A model generated the notes under the pieces. The model was not told the DNA's origin and made no database searches. It worked only from the letters and a program-made list of their open reading frames with translations. DNA of 64,000 nt from PALSA-350 sp963834445. Its GTDB lineage: Bacteria > Acidobacteriota > Terriglobia > Terriglobales > Acidobacteriaceae. The translations under genes were made by a program, and so were the position numbers. Positions 17,775-25,588 of this stretch are shown one piece after another (position 1 is the stretch's first letter; each line of letters opens with the position of its first letter). The stretch is from NCBI GenBank assembly GCA_963834445.1, contig CAWIBU010000003.1, positions 1,612,001 through 1,676,000 of the forward strand, given 5' to 3'.

Positions 17775-17807
17775 AGAGAAATCCTCGGCAATCCAGTAAC
17801 GGTTGCA

Positions 17808-19034
17808 TTAGCCCCACAGGGAAAATCGCTTCTTCGGCGGTTCCAGAGCGGCGGGGCCAGTGCCCCCGCACAACGCTGCTGCCCACTTCGTTATCTGCTG
17901 GGAAAAATCTGACTTGCCGCTCGCCGCCACGGGTTCACCGATATTGATGGATTGCACCAGCTGGCTATAGTTATTGGCGATCTTGAACGCGATCGGTAGA
18001 TGGATAGCCTTTTCAACCTGCTCGATCGTGACCGCCTCGTGGGACGAGTACCGGTTGATCACCACTTGCAACTTATGCGTCGCCTGATCGTTCTGAATGA
18101 GGCCGTCCACATAGCGGGAAAGGTCGCGGATGGCTCCGATCTCCGGGGTAGCAATCAGGTATATCCAGGTGGAAAGGGCGATGACCGCAAGGTTGATGTC
18201 GTCGAAGGTTGCCTCGCAATCCAGCAGAACGAAGTCGTATTGCGTGCTCAGGAACTCGAGAGTACGCTCGACGGAATCCGTATCAGTCTTCCACACGCCG
18301 CCGTACACATCAGGAGAAGACAGAACATCGAGGCCGCTGGCGTGGGTGGCAATAAATCCGCGGAGTAAATCCTGGTCGAGCCGGCTGACATTCTGAACCA
18401 GATCCTGAAAATGATGATGGCTGCCGTCCATGCCGAGGTAGAGGGCTACATGACCCAACTGGGCGTGATTATCGATGAGCAACACTTTTTTGCCGAAGCC
18501 CCGGACCAGGAAAATGGCCAGGTGCACAGCTAGCGTGGTCGTACCGACGCCACCCTTTGCGCCGAAGAAGGAGAGAATTTTCCCGGAATTCGGCGTGTGG
18601 CCAATAGCGGTCGACCAGCGATTCTCAAGCCGGCCAAGCGTATCCGCAAAGTCGTCAGCGACGAACGGTTTGGCAATAAATTCACTGTACCCCGCGCGCA
18701 TGGCGCCCAGCAGCAGATCCGGATCGGCCGTGGAAGAGAGAGCCAGAATCGCTATCTTGTGGTAAAAACTCTGGCGTAAATACTCGGCGGTCTGAAGCGC
18801 GCCCTCGGGATCCTGATCGAAGTCGACCACGGCGATGCATGCCTGGGCTTCGATTGCTCGCTGGGTGAGGGCCGGTAGACTTGTGGTCGAGAAGTAGTTC
18901 TCGTAATCCACGGGGATCACCGTCCACGATAGAGTGGCAGCGGACTGGCGGATCTGCTCGACCGTCGCATGGTCGATATGCACTGTCAGCAGCGCGACCT
19001 CGAGTGCATTCGGATTCTGTTCCTGCTTGATCAC
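17808..19034 (-). CDS. tadZ: Tad locus localisation ATPase TadZ/CpaE
   Basis: The 408-aa protein has an N-terminal receiver-like domain (about 1-140; VVDFDQDPEGALQTAEYLR) and a MinD/ParA-like ATPase with the deviant Walker A FGAKGGVGTTTLA. CpaE/TadZ proteins place the pilus machine at a pole or focus. The canonical phosphoacceptor pocket is not evident, as is common in TadZ. The start codon is GTG at 19034, overlapping the rcpA stop by 4 bp (GTGA), which argues for translational coupling. Confidence 0.92.
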   Translation of the reverse strand: MIKQEQNPNALEVALLTVHIDHATVEQIRQSAATLSWTVIPVDYENYFSTTSLPALTQRAIEAQACIAVVDFDQDPEGALQTAEYLRQSFYHKIAILALSSTADPDLLLGAMRAGYSEFIAKPFVADDFADTLGRLENRWSTAIGHTPNSGKILSFFGAKGGVGTTTLAVHLAIFLVRGFGKKVLLIDNHAQLGHVALYLGMDGSHHHFQDLVQNVSRLDQDLLRGFIATHASGLDVLSSPDVYGGVWKTDTDSVERTLEFLSTQYDFVLLDCEATFDDINLAVIALSTWIYLIATPEIGAIRDLSRYVDGLIQNDQATHKLQVVINRYSSHEAVTIEQVEKAIHLPIAFKIANNYSQLVQSINIGEPVAASGKSDFSQQITKWAAALCGGTGPAALEPPKKRFSLWG

Positions 19035-20488
19035 CGCGGGCCGCCTGTCCCGGGTTTGGCTTGCGAAGCCGGGCTCCCCTCGACTGTCTTCTTGTCGAAT
19101 TGTGCCGGGTCGAGCCAGGGCACAGGGAATTTCGGGAAAGCGGGCGATGCCGCGTCGTTGAGCGGAGTGACGATGGTGGGCGTCACCACCACCATCAGTT
19201 CCACGATCGAGTGGTTGATGCTTTTTGACCCGAACAACTTACCCAGAATCGGCACGTCCCCGATCCCAGGCATCTTGTTGAAAATGTCGGTGGTGCGATG
19301 ATCCAGCAGCCCGGAGATGGCGAAACTCTGTCCATCGCGCAACTCCACCTGGGTCTCAGCTCTCCGCGTGGAGATGGCGGGAATCGTGTAGCCGGAGATG
19401 GTGACCGCATTGGTGTAATCGAGCGCGCTCACTTCTGGCGCTACCTTCAACTGAATCGTCCCATCGGCATTCACCACCGGCGTGAAATCCAGCTTCACTC
19501 CATAGGGACGGAATTGAATAGTGATCGACGTAAGCCCGCCTGAGGAGCCCTGAACCACAGGGAAGGGAAACTCGCCGCCGGAAAGGAAGGACGATTTTTG
19601 TCCGCTCAGCGTCGTAATCGTTGGCTCGGCCAATATTTGCGCGATCTGTCGGTTCTGAAGATCCTGGATGGTCAATCCGATATTCAGACCAAAATTGTAG
19701 AGGAACAGGTTCAGAGGGTTGCTGGTCAGCAGTGTTGCGGGCGTCGTGCCGGCCGGCGGGGTATAGGTTTGCGTCGAGGGAAACTGGCCAGTCGTGGCGT
19801 TGCCTGTATTCTTGCCCTGGCTGAACAGGTTAATCCCAAATTGATCGAGCTTCGAGCGGTCAATCTCGATAATCTGGACCTTCAGCTTTACTTGCGGAAC
19901 ATGCGGCTCTCGCACCACCACAGAATTGACTACGCTCTTGGCATACAAACCAGCCAGCTTCAAGGCGGCCCCGGCGTCCGCGTCACTCAACGCTATGCCG
20001 GAGAGAGCAACCCGATCTTGCTCTGCCTCCACGGTGATGTTGTCATACGGCAGCGCCGCGTGGATTTCGCTCTGCAGACTTGCGACATCCAGGTCGGCAA
20101 AAAGCAGATAGCTTGTCGACTGGCCCGCTTCGTCCCACAGAATCAAGGTGCTGACGCCAGGCGCCTTCGCCGTGACCACGATCTGATGGGGGCTCGACGT
20201 GAACGAATCGGCCACCAGCGGATTACTCACATACACTCGCTTCAAACGGCTGAGAGTTCGAATGAAAATCGATCGACCCACCACCACGTGCAGTGACCGG
20301 CTCGCAGACTCAGTCGAGCTGTTGAGCGCAGTGGTTGTGTCCGGTAGTGTGGCGAGTTGCATAGCGATCACTGGAGGCGCCGCCGGAACGGCGGCTGCCG
20401 GCATGGTGGCCGCCGTCTGTGCCCGGCTGACGCCGTAAAGCGCAGCCCAAATGAGGACGCGATATGTACTTCGAAAAAAACCATTCAT
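19031..20488 (-). CDS. rcpA: Tad outer-membrane secretin RcpA/CpaC
   Basis: This secretin (about 485 aa) forms the outer-membrane channel for the Flp pilus. It has a signal peptide, a BON-like/N-domain region with GRSIFI and DLDVASLQSEI, and a C-terminal secretin domain with EPTITTLSGQKSSFLSGGE-type sequence and the VPILGKLFGS motif typical of secretins. The ATG at 20488 gives a better signal peptide than the TTG at 20497, but either is possible. A proline-rich C-terminal tail extends past the secretin core. It lies between rcpC and tadZ. Confidence 0.93.
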   Translation of the reverse strand: MNGFFRSTYRVLIWAALYGVSRAQTAATMPAAAVPAAPPVIAMQLATLPDTTTALNSSTESASRSLHVVVGRSIFIRTLSRLKRVYVSNPLVADSFTSSPHQIVVTAKAPGVSTLILWDEAGQSTSYLLFADLDVASLQSEIHAALPYDNITVEAEQDRVALSGIALSDADAGAALKLAGLYAKSVVNSVVVREPHVPQVKLKVQIIEIDRSKLDQFGINLFSQGKNTGNATTGQFPSTQTYTPPAGTTPATLLTSNPLNLFLYNFGLNIGLTIQDLQNRQIAQILAEPTITTLSGQKSSFLSGGEFPFPVVQGSSGGLTSITIQFRPYGVKLDFTPVVNADGTIQLKVAPEVSALDYTNAVTISGYTIPAISTRRAETQVELRDGQSFAISGLLDHRTTDIFNKMPGIGDVPILGKLFGSKSINHSIVELMVVVTPTIVTPLNDAASPAFPKFPVPWLDPAQFDKKTVEGSPASQAKPGTGGPR

Positions 20489-20507
20489 GAGTACCAACGT
20501 CCATGTA

Positions 20508-21326
20508 TCAGTTAAATCCGTTTACCACTTGCTTATCGCCGAGGATCGTTTCCACTTGATAGGGCTTGGAGCGCTGTATCTTGCGGCCCGCCGGCACGGC
20601 TCCCCCGTTCGGAGATAGAACAGAAAGGGCGGCGAGCTGGTCAAGTCCTACTGGCGGCGTCAGTGCCTGCTCCTTGTCCGCTCCATTTCTCAGCACAAAA
20701 TAGATCACGCCCAGGCTGGTCGCGAGCACCACCTTTTCCGCGTCCTCCGGCTTCAACAGCAAGGTAACCACGTTGACGCTGATAGGTTTGCCATCCGGTT
20801 CGGGTCGAGTTTGCTGCCCCGCAGCCAACACCACAACATCCTGCAATACCGTTAGCGTCTGCGGCTCCGGCGCACTTGCCGAGTGGTAGGTCATCAGCAC
20901 GTCGACATGGGTACCGGGCAAGAGGAAACCCGCGACCCCTACAATCTCGTCGGAACGCACGGAGATCGCTCGCATGCCTGAGGGGATGTCTGCCGTCAGG
21001 CCTGCACTGGAACCGGCCGCCGCCAGTTGGCGCTCCAGAATTGGTTCGCCCTTGGACAGCGGATAAAGCACAATCCTGCCTTCGGCCTCATCCATCCTGC
21101 TGAAGCCTCCTTCCAGAGGTGACGTCACCGGCCATTCAATCAATTCAAGACTCCCTGGCTTCAGACGTTCACCTGCCTCGAGCGTCTTGCTCGCGGCGAC
21201 GTAGAGGTGTCTTTGCGGCGCACTGACCCGAGCTCCCTTACTAACCCGGCGGCTCAGCCAAAATGTAAACAGGCCGGAAATGGCGAGCGCGATTACCAGG
21301 GCCGTAAGCAGCCGCTTTGCATTCAT
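20508..21326 (-). CDS. rcpC: Tad periplasmic assembly protein RcpC/CpaB (SAF domain)
   Basis: The 272-aa protein has an N-terminal membrane anchor (LLTALVIALAISGLFTFWL), an SAF domain (about 45-115; RHLYVAASKTLEAGERL) and the RcpC domain with AISVRSDEIVGVAGFLLPG and HVDVLMTY. It assists secretin assembly in the periplasm. Shine-Dalgarno AGAGGTG precedes the ATG; tadV lies 3 bp upstream, rcpA just downstream. Confidence 0.93.
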   Translation of the reverse strand: MNAKRLLTALVIALAISGLFTFWLSRRVSKGARVSAPQRHLYVAASKTLEAGERLKPGSLELIEWPVTSPLEGGFSRMDEAEGRIVLYPLSKGEPILERQLAAAGSSAGLTADIPSGMRAISVRSDEIVGVAGFLLPGTHVDVLMTYHSASAPEPQTLTVLQDVVVLAAGQQTRPEPDGKPISVNVVTLLLKPEDAEKVVLATSLGVIYFVLRNGADKEQALTPPVGLDQLAALSVLSPNGGAVPAGRKIQRSKPYQVETILGDKQVVNGFN

Positions 21327-21329
21327 ACT

Positions 21330-21872
21330 TCACCTCTGTATAAACAACAGACCAAGGTTAAGCGCGGTGCCTGCTGCGATCGCCAGGGCGTACGGTAAAC
21401 GCAGTGTTTGCTCATTGCCGATATTGAACTCGGCATGGGGCACCAGGCCCACCGTCCCGTGATGAACTGCCAGCGTGCACATGTTCATGAGCGTCTCTTT
21501 GAGCCGGCGACGATAAAGCGCGAGGCCGACCGCCATCACACCTCCTGCGAACGAGGTCATTACCAGCAGTGGCCCAATCCGCGAGAGCCCCGCGTAGCAG
21601 CCCACCGCCGTGATGAGCTTCACGTCCCCCCCACCCATGCCACCGGCGAGATAAAAGAGCAGAAAGATGAAACCGCACGAGAGTCCGGCAGCGGCTGCCG
21701 CGCCTAACTGCCGCCATCCCCCAAGCGTGAAATGCAACCCCAGGGCGAAAACCATAGCCGGCAGCGTAAAGGCGTTTGGTATGCGGCGAATGGTCACGTC
21801 ATATACGGCGCCCACAACCGCGCAAAGCAATGAGCAAGCCGCATACGCCAACTCGGTATTCAGTTTCTCCAC
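21330..21872 (-). CDS. tadV: Prepilin peptidase TadV/CpaA
   Basis: This 180-aa polytopic A24 aspartic peptidase cleaves the Flp leader peptides. The catalytic aspartates are visible: D25 in VYDVTIRRIPN and D83 in GGMGGGDVK. It is the short form, lacking the N-terminal methyltransferase domain of PilD, as usual for Tad peptidases. The start is GTG at 21872. Its substrates are encoded immediately upstream by two flp genes. Confidence 0.93.
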   Translation of the reverse strand: MEKLNTELAYAACSLLCAVVGAVYDVTIRRIPNAFTLPAMVFALGLHFTLGGWRQLGAAAAAGLSCGFIFLLFYLAGGMGGGDVKLITAVGCYAGLSRIGPLLVMTSFAGGVMAVGLALYRRRLKETLMNMCTLAVHHGTVGLVPHAEFNIGNEQTLRLPYALAIAAGTALNLGLLFIQR

Positions 21873-21958
21873 GCGACACTTTCAGGTCAGCAAACGTAGC
21901 TTGGATCCGCATTGCTGCAAGGCCTGACTGAGCCGAAATGCGAAGGTTACCGTGAGCG

Positions 21959-22141
21959 TTAGACGGCGCTGGTCAATCGAGTACCAATGCCGGCTAGGGC
22001 AGTCCCCAGCGCCGTAGCGAGAGTCCTCATCGTCGCCGTGGCCCCTAGACCGACCAGCGCGGCGACCAGTGCATATTCGATAAGATCCTGGCCCGACTCG
22101 TCCAGCCACAGGTCTAAACATCGCTGTGTAAAACGTTCCAT
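21959..22141 (-). CDS. flp: Flp/Fap pilin, second copy
   Basis: This 60-aa pilin has a leader ending at G17, then QDLIEYALVAALVGLG: a TadV cleavage site with Glu at +5 and Tyr at +6 of the mature protein, followed by the hydrophobic helix. The leader is less basic than in the other copy and holds a cysteine. The Shine-Dalgarno (AGAAGA) is weaker than that of the upstream flp, and a stem-loop separates the two, suggesting lower expression, perhaps as a minor pilin. Confidence 0.93.
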   Translation of the reverse strand: MERFTQRCLDLWLDESGQDLIEYALVAALVGLGATATMRTLATALGTALAGIGTRLTSAV

Positions 22142-22176
22142 GAGTTTTCTTCTGGGAATCGCTAATCCTGTCGCCT

Positions 22177-22201
22177 CGTGGGCGGCTCAAAGCCGCCCAC
22201 G
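22177..22201 (-). terminator. Stem-loop between the two flp pilin genes
   Basis: A perfect 10-bp GC-rich inverted repeat (cgtgggcggc / gccgcccacg) with a 5-base loop starts 7 bp after the stop of the first pilin gene. No T-run follows, so partial termination or 3'-end stabilisation of the pilin mRNA are both possible. Either would give more of the first pilin than of downstream machinery. Confidence 0.55.
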
Positions 22202-22207
22202 GGCGAG

Positions 22208-22390
22208 CTAGACAGCGCTGTTCAATTTGCTCCCGACACTGCTGAATGCGGTGCTGATGCTCCCCGCGAGAGCGGTCATTGCGGCCGTGGCGCCGAGGGC
22301 AATCAATGCAGCGACGAGCGCATACTCGATCAGATCCTGCCCCGACTCATCTCGCATGACATTAGTAAAAATGCGTCTCAGGTTGTTCAT
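22208..22390 (-). CDS. flp: Flp/Fap pilin, first copy (probable major pilin)
   Basis: The ATG at 22390 has Shine-Dalgarno AAGGAG; the frame is open farther upstream, but that extension gives no pilin leader. The 60-aa prepilin has a basic leader (MNNLRRIFTNVMRDESG), cleavage after G17, and mature start QDLIEYALVAALIALG. It is the first gene of the leftward Tad operon, closest to the candidate promoter, and so probably the major subunit. It shares the cleavage region and helix start with the second copy. Confidence 0.94.
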   Translation of the reverse strand: MNNLRRIFTNVMRDESGQDLIEYALVAALIALGATAAMTALAGSISTAFSSVGSKLNSAV

Positions 22391-22735
22391 TAGTTCTCCT
22401 TCACGATTACAGATACAAACTCGCTGTCTACTAGGCATCGTCTAGGTAACCCAGGACGATGTCAATACACATCCTTGGGCCAGTCCAGAAAGAGATACTT
22501 ACATTGGTCACGAGAATGTCTGAATGCGACAGGCTGCGGGAGATGAGCGATAAAGCGGCGCAGAGTAAGTGAGTAAGCCTGCTCATGAATGCACATCCGC
22601 CAGTCGAGATATTAATGGTTGAGCAGTTACTGCCGATAAAGAGGTGTGTCGTGTAGGTGTACGGCAGACCGCGATGCGGATTGCGGATAGCCGGTATTGT
22701 TAGTTACCCTTCCGGCCTGGTGGAAAAGGAGCCCG
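22391..22735. other. Divergent regulatory gap between the two Tad arms
   Basis: These 345 bases separate the leftward flp operon from rightward tadE. No credible gene was found. The flp-proximal part holds a promoter-like element with an overlapping inverted repeat; the tadE side has a Shine-Dalgarno (AAAGGAG, 22725-22731) but no promoter I can defend. Confidence 0.6.
22436..22465 (-). promoter_or_regulatory. Candidate flp promoter with overlapping operator-like inverted repeat
   Basis: On the minus strand a perfect TTGACA (22465-22460) is followed after 17 bases by GACGAT (22442-22437), a weak -10. A 7-12-7 inverted repeat, catcgtc (22436-22442) and gacgatg (22455-22461), overlaps both boxes. 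The start of flp is about 46 bases downstream. The placement suits a dimeric regulator controlling pilus synthesis. Confidence 0.4.
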
Positions 22736-23305
22736 ATGAAGAGCGGAATTTGCTTTCGTCCGTGCAGGCCCCGGTTTACCCGGGCAAGTGCTCCGCGGCT
22801 TTTATTGCGGGGAGAAGAAGGTCAGAGCTTGATCGAGCTCGCGCTCATCATCCCGATCTTTACCATTCTGGTCTGCTACGCCGTGGATTTCGGGTTTTTC
22901 TTCCTGGTGACCACATCGCTGAACTCAGCCGCACGCAATGCAATAGAGTATGCAATTCAGGGCACGTCGTCGCCTGCCCAGAGTGCCCCGCCAGGCGCCG
23001 CAGTAGTATCCAGTCTTGCGATTGCCAGCATCGGACTCTCCACCGCCTCAACCTCTACCGTCTCTGTGCGCATTTGTTCCAGTTCCGTGGGGGTAAACAC
23101 GTCGAATAACACCGCCCAGTGTCTAACCACGAGTAGCGGGTCGGGCGCGGTCAGCGGCACACCCGATATAGACCCTGAGTCTCCCAGCTTCCAACTCAAC
23201 CGGGTAGATGTGGTCTACACCGTCACCCCACCGGTTCCCATTCCCGTATCCATACTCCCTACCCTGAAGTTCCATCGCATGGTCGAGATGAGGGCCATGC
23301 AATGA
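22736..23305 (+). CDS. tadE: TadE-like pseudopilin
   Basis: This 189-aa protein has a basic N-terminus and, after about residue 27, GEEGQSLIELALIIPIF, the TadE hallmark that joins a prepilin-like cleavage site to a hydrophobic helix. The remaining 130 residues are predicted periplasmic and rich in Ser/Thr/Val. TadE and TadF are minor pseudopilins needed for Flp assembly in other bacteria. The ATG at 22736 is chosen for its Shine-Dalgarno (AAAGGAG, 5 bp away). It overlaps the next gene by 4 bp (ATGA). Confidence 0.88.
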   Translation: MKSGICFRPCRPRFTRASAPRLLLRGEEGQSLIELALIIPIFTILVCYAVDFGFFFLVTTSLNSAARNAIEYAIQGTSSPAQSAPPGAAVVSSLAIASIGLSTASTSTVSVRICSSSVGVNTSNNTAQCLTTSSGSGAVSGTPDIDPESPSFQLNRVDVVYTVTPPVPIPVSILPTLKFHRMVEMRAMQ

Positions 23306-23772
23306 CTCTTGGGAATGGGCATACTTGTTTCAGGGGTAATGGGCCGGCACACCAGGATGGACAGGCCACACTAGAAATGCTGGTCACGCTCATGGTGAGC
23401 TTTTCCCTCGCCTTCTGGTTGTTTGAACTCTGTATGTTCGCCTACACCTGCAGCGTACTGAACAGTGCAGCCCAGCAAGGCGTGCGTTACGCGATCATGC
23501 ATGGCACCGACAGCGCCAATTGCAGCGGCCCTGATACAGGCTGCGCAAATGGGACACCTTACTCGAATGTGCAGGCAGTGGTGACCGCTGCTGCGTCCGC
23601 ATCCCTGCACGACCTGTCAGCCATGACAGTTACCGTGGCTTACCTCAACAGCACAGCGGCGTTGGGCAATCCGGTCCAGGTCAAGGTCGAGTACACCTAT
23701 GTTCCCTATCTCAACCTTCCCGGCCTGCAGAATGCCGTGACCCTCACCTCCCAGGGAAACATCCTTTACTAG
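23302..23772 (+). CDS. TadE/TadF-like pseudopilin
   Basis: The 156-aa protein has an N-terminal polar leader followed by GQATLEMLVTLMVSFSLAFWL, a TadE-like processing site plus membrane helix. The periplasmic part (about 50-156) has a likely disulfide pair in NCSGPDTGC. Its position between a tadE gene (4-bp overlap) and tadG points to the TadF role, although sequence alone does not separate TadE from TadF. Confidence 0.85.
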   Translation: MTLGNGHTCFRGNGPAHQDGQATLEMLVTLMVSFSLAFWLFELCMFAYTCSVLNSAAQQGVRYAIMHGTDSANCSGPDTGCANGTPYSNVQAVVTAAASASLHDLSAMTVTVAYLNSTAALGNPVQVKVEYTYVPYLNLPGLQNAVTLTSQGNILY

Positions 23773-23788
23773 AGTGCAAGGAGATACC

Positions 23789-25588
23789 ATGACCAACAAA
23801 GGCCGCTATGGCCTTGAGGCAGGCGAGCTTGACCACCAGGCTGGCCAAGCGTCGGTGTTCCTGCTGATGATTTTGGCCACATTTCTGCTGGCTTCCGTGG
23901 GCTTCGCCGTGGACCTCTCTAACATGTGGTTTCATCGTCAGGCCGCGCAATCCGCCGCTGATGCCGCGTGTGTCGCGGGGGCGATGGACATGCTCTACCT
24001 GCAAAACGGCACCATCACCAGCAGCCCGGGCTTTACCGTCGGCACAACTGGCGACTGCAACGCATCGTCGGCTGCTGCGCTGTGCCGGTATGCGCAATTC
24101 AACGGTTACACGGCGACCACGTCTGCCGCCGGATGGAGTACCAACACACCCGCAGGCGCGATCGCGGTGAGTTGGACCTTTCCCGTCACGGTGAACGGCG
24201 TGACCGCAGCCTCTGGAATTACGCATCCATTTCTCAATGTGGTCGTGCAGGAGAAACCGGCTACCTGGTTTATGGGAATGGTCGGCGTGAAATCGTTGAC
24301 CGTGGGAGCGTCTTGTACCTGCGGGCTCCCACCCGGAGTCGGGGGAGCGCCGCTCGTCATTCTGAACCCCACCCTAGGTGGAGCGCTCACTCTCTCAGGG
24401 GGGGCTCATATCGTGATCACGGGAGGGCCGCAGACCAGCATCCAAGTGAACTCCTCCGCCAATGGCTCGCCTTCCTCGAATGCTTCGAGCAATGCCGTCT
24501 ACTGCAATGGCGGCAACGGCTTTCCCATCGATACCAGTGCGGCTGGTCCATCGGGAACGGGTGGAGATCTGGCGATTGTGGGAGGGCCAACTACGAACCA
24601 GTTTTGCGGCGGAAGTTATATCTTGAACAATACGACGAAGGCCCACTGGAAGAGCCCGGTAGCGGCCGTTCCGGACCCCTACGCCAGCGTTCCAGCTCCC
24701 ACGCAGCCGGCGGCCAAGGTGGCGGAGGCGGTAACTCCAGTAGCTACCACCGCTCAGGGTTATAGTCCTAACAAAGACGCCACCTACGGCTACATATATG
24801 GCACCTGGGTGGCCAGCGGAACAGACAGTTGCCCGAATACTGCGGCTCAACAACACTATCTGACCTATAGCGGTAGCTATCCTTACAACGGCGGCAATAT
24901 CTACGGTAACTGCCTGGAATTCACCCCCGGGTACTATCCTAACGGCATCGATACAACCAGTCTCGCAGGCTACGCGAACGATGTCGTTCTATTTATGCCG
25001 GGAGTTTACTACCTGAATGGAAACTTGAACGTGGGTTCCGCCACGACCCTTCGCAATGCGTGGGTCGGAACCCAGCCGGCTACGCCAGGTCTTATGTTCT
25101 ATTTCCTGAGCGGAGGCCCCCTGTTCGCCGGCGGCTCGGGGGCAGCCAGCAGCTCAATCACTTCGGTCCCGTCCTATTACATGAATTGTTCCAGCATGGT
25201 GACTCCCGTCGGAACGCCTGCCTCCCTTACCGGCAATGTGTTGATATCCCAGTGCGGCGCGGGAGGAACCTATATCGGTGCGCCCAGCACCGACACCTAC
25301 TCGACCACCGGCAAGCGCGGACTTCTTTTCTTTTCAGGGCACTCGAATACCTATAACAACACATTGATTGGCGCCGGCGCTACGCTCAATTTCAGCGGCG
25401 CATTCTATTTCCATAACAGCAGCTATTCAGACCTTGTGCAGTTGAATGGCGCGGGTGGCTCAACAACCTATGCAATTGGAACCATCGTGGTTGACCAGTT
25501 GACGCTGAGTGGAAGCGGAACGATCAACATGAACTTGCCTGCAGCGGCGGCCTCAGGGGGCGGTCCGGAAGTCAGCCTGTTTCAGTAG
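23789..25588 (+). CDS. tadG: TadG-like pilus assembly protein
   Basis: The 599-aa protein has an N-terminal TadE/G-like anchor (GQASVFLLMILATFLLASVGFAVDLSNMW, about 20-48) and the RQAAQSAADAACVAGAM pattern typical of TadG. A very large, Gly/Ser/Thr/Asn/Tyr-rich extracytoplasmic region follows, with low-complexity beta-like repeats and no von Willebrand A domain that I can recognise. TadG is thought to anchor the pilus machinery. The ATG at 23789 has Shine-Dalgarno CAAGGAG. Its 3' end overlaps the converging glycosyltransferase gene by 17 bp. Confidence 0.85.
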   Translation: MTNKGRYGLEAGELDHQAGQASVFLLMILATFLLASVGFAVDLSNMWFHRQAAQSAADAACVAGAMDMLYLQNGTITSSPGFTVGTTGDCNASSAAALCRYAQFNGYTATTSAAGWSTNTPAGAIAVSWTFPVTVNGVTAASGITHPFLNVVVQEKPATWFMGMVGVKSLTVGASCTCGLPPGVGGAPLVILNPTLGGALTLSGGAHIVITGGPQTSIQVNSSANGSPSSNASSNAVYCNGGNGFPIDTSAAGPSGTGGDLAIVGGPTTNQFCGGSYILNNTTKAHWKSPVAAVPDPYASVPAPTQPAAKVAEAVTPVATTAQGYSPNKDATYGYIYGTWVASGTDSCPNTAAQQHYLTYSGSYPYNGGNIYGNCLEFTPGYYPNGIDTTSLAGYANDVVLFMPGVYYLNGNLNVGSATTLRNAWVGTQPATPGLMFYFLSGGPLFAGGSGAASSSITSVPSYYMNCSSMVTPVGTPASLTGNVLISQCGAGGTYIGAPSTDTYSTTGKRGLLFFSGHSNTYNNTLIGAGATLNFSGAFYFHNSSYSDLVQLNGAGGSTTYAIGTIVVDQLTLSGSGTINMNLPAAAASGGGPEVSLFQ

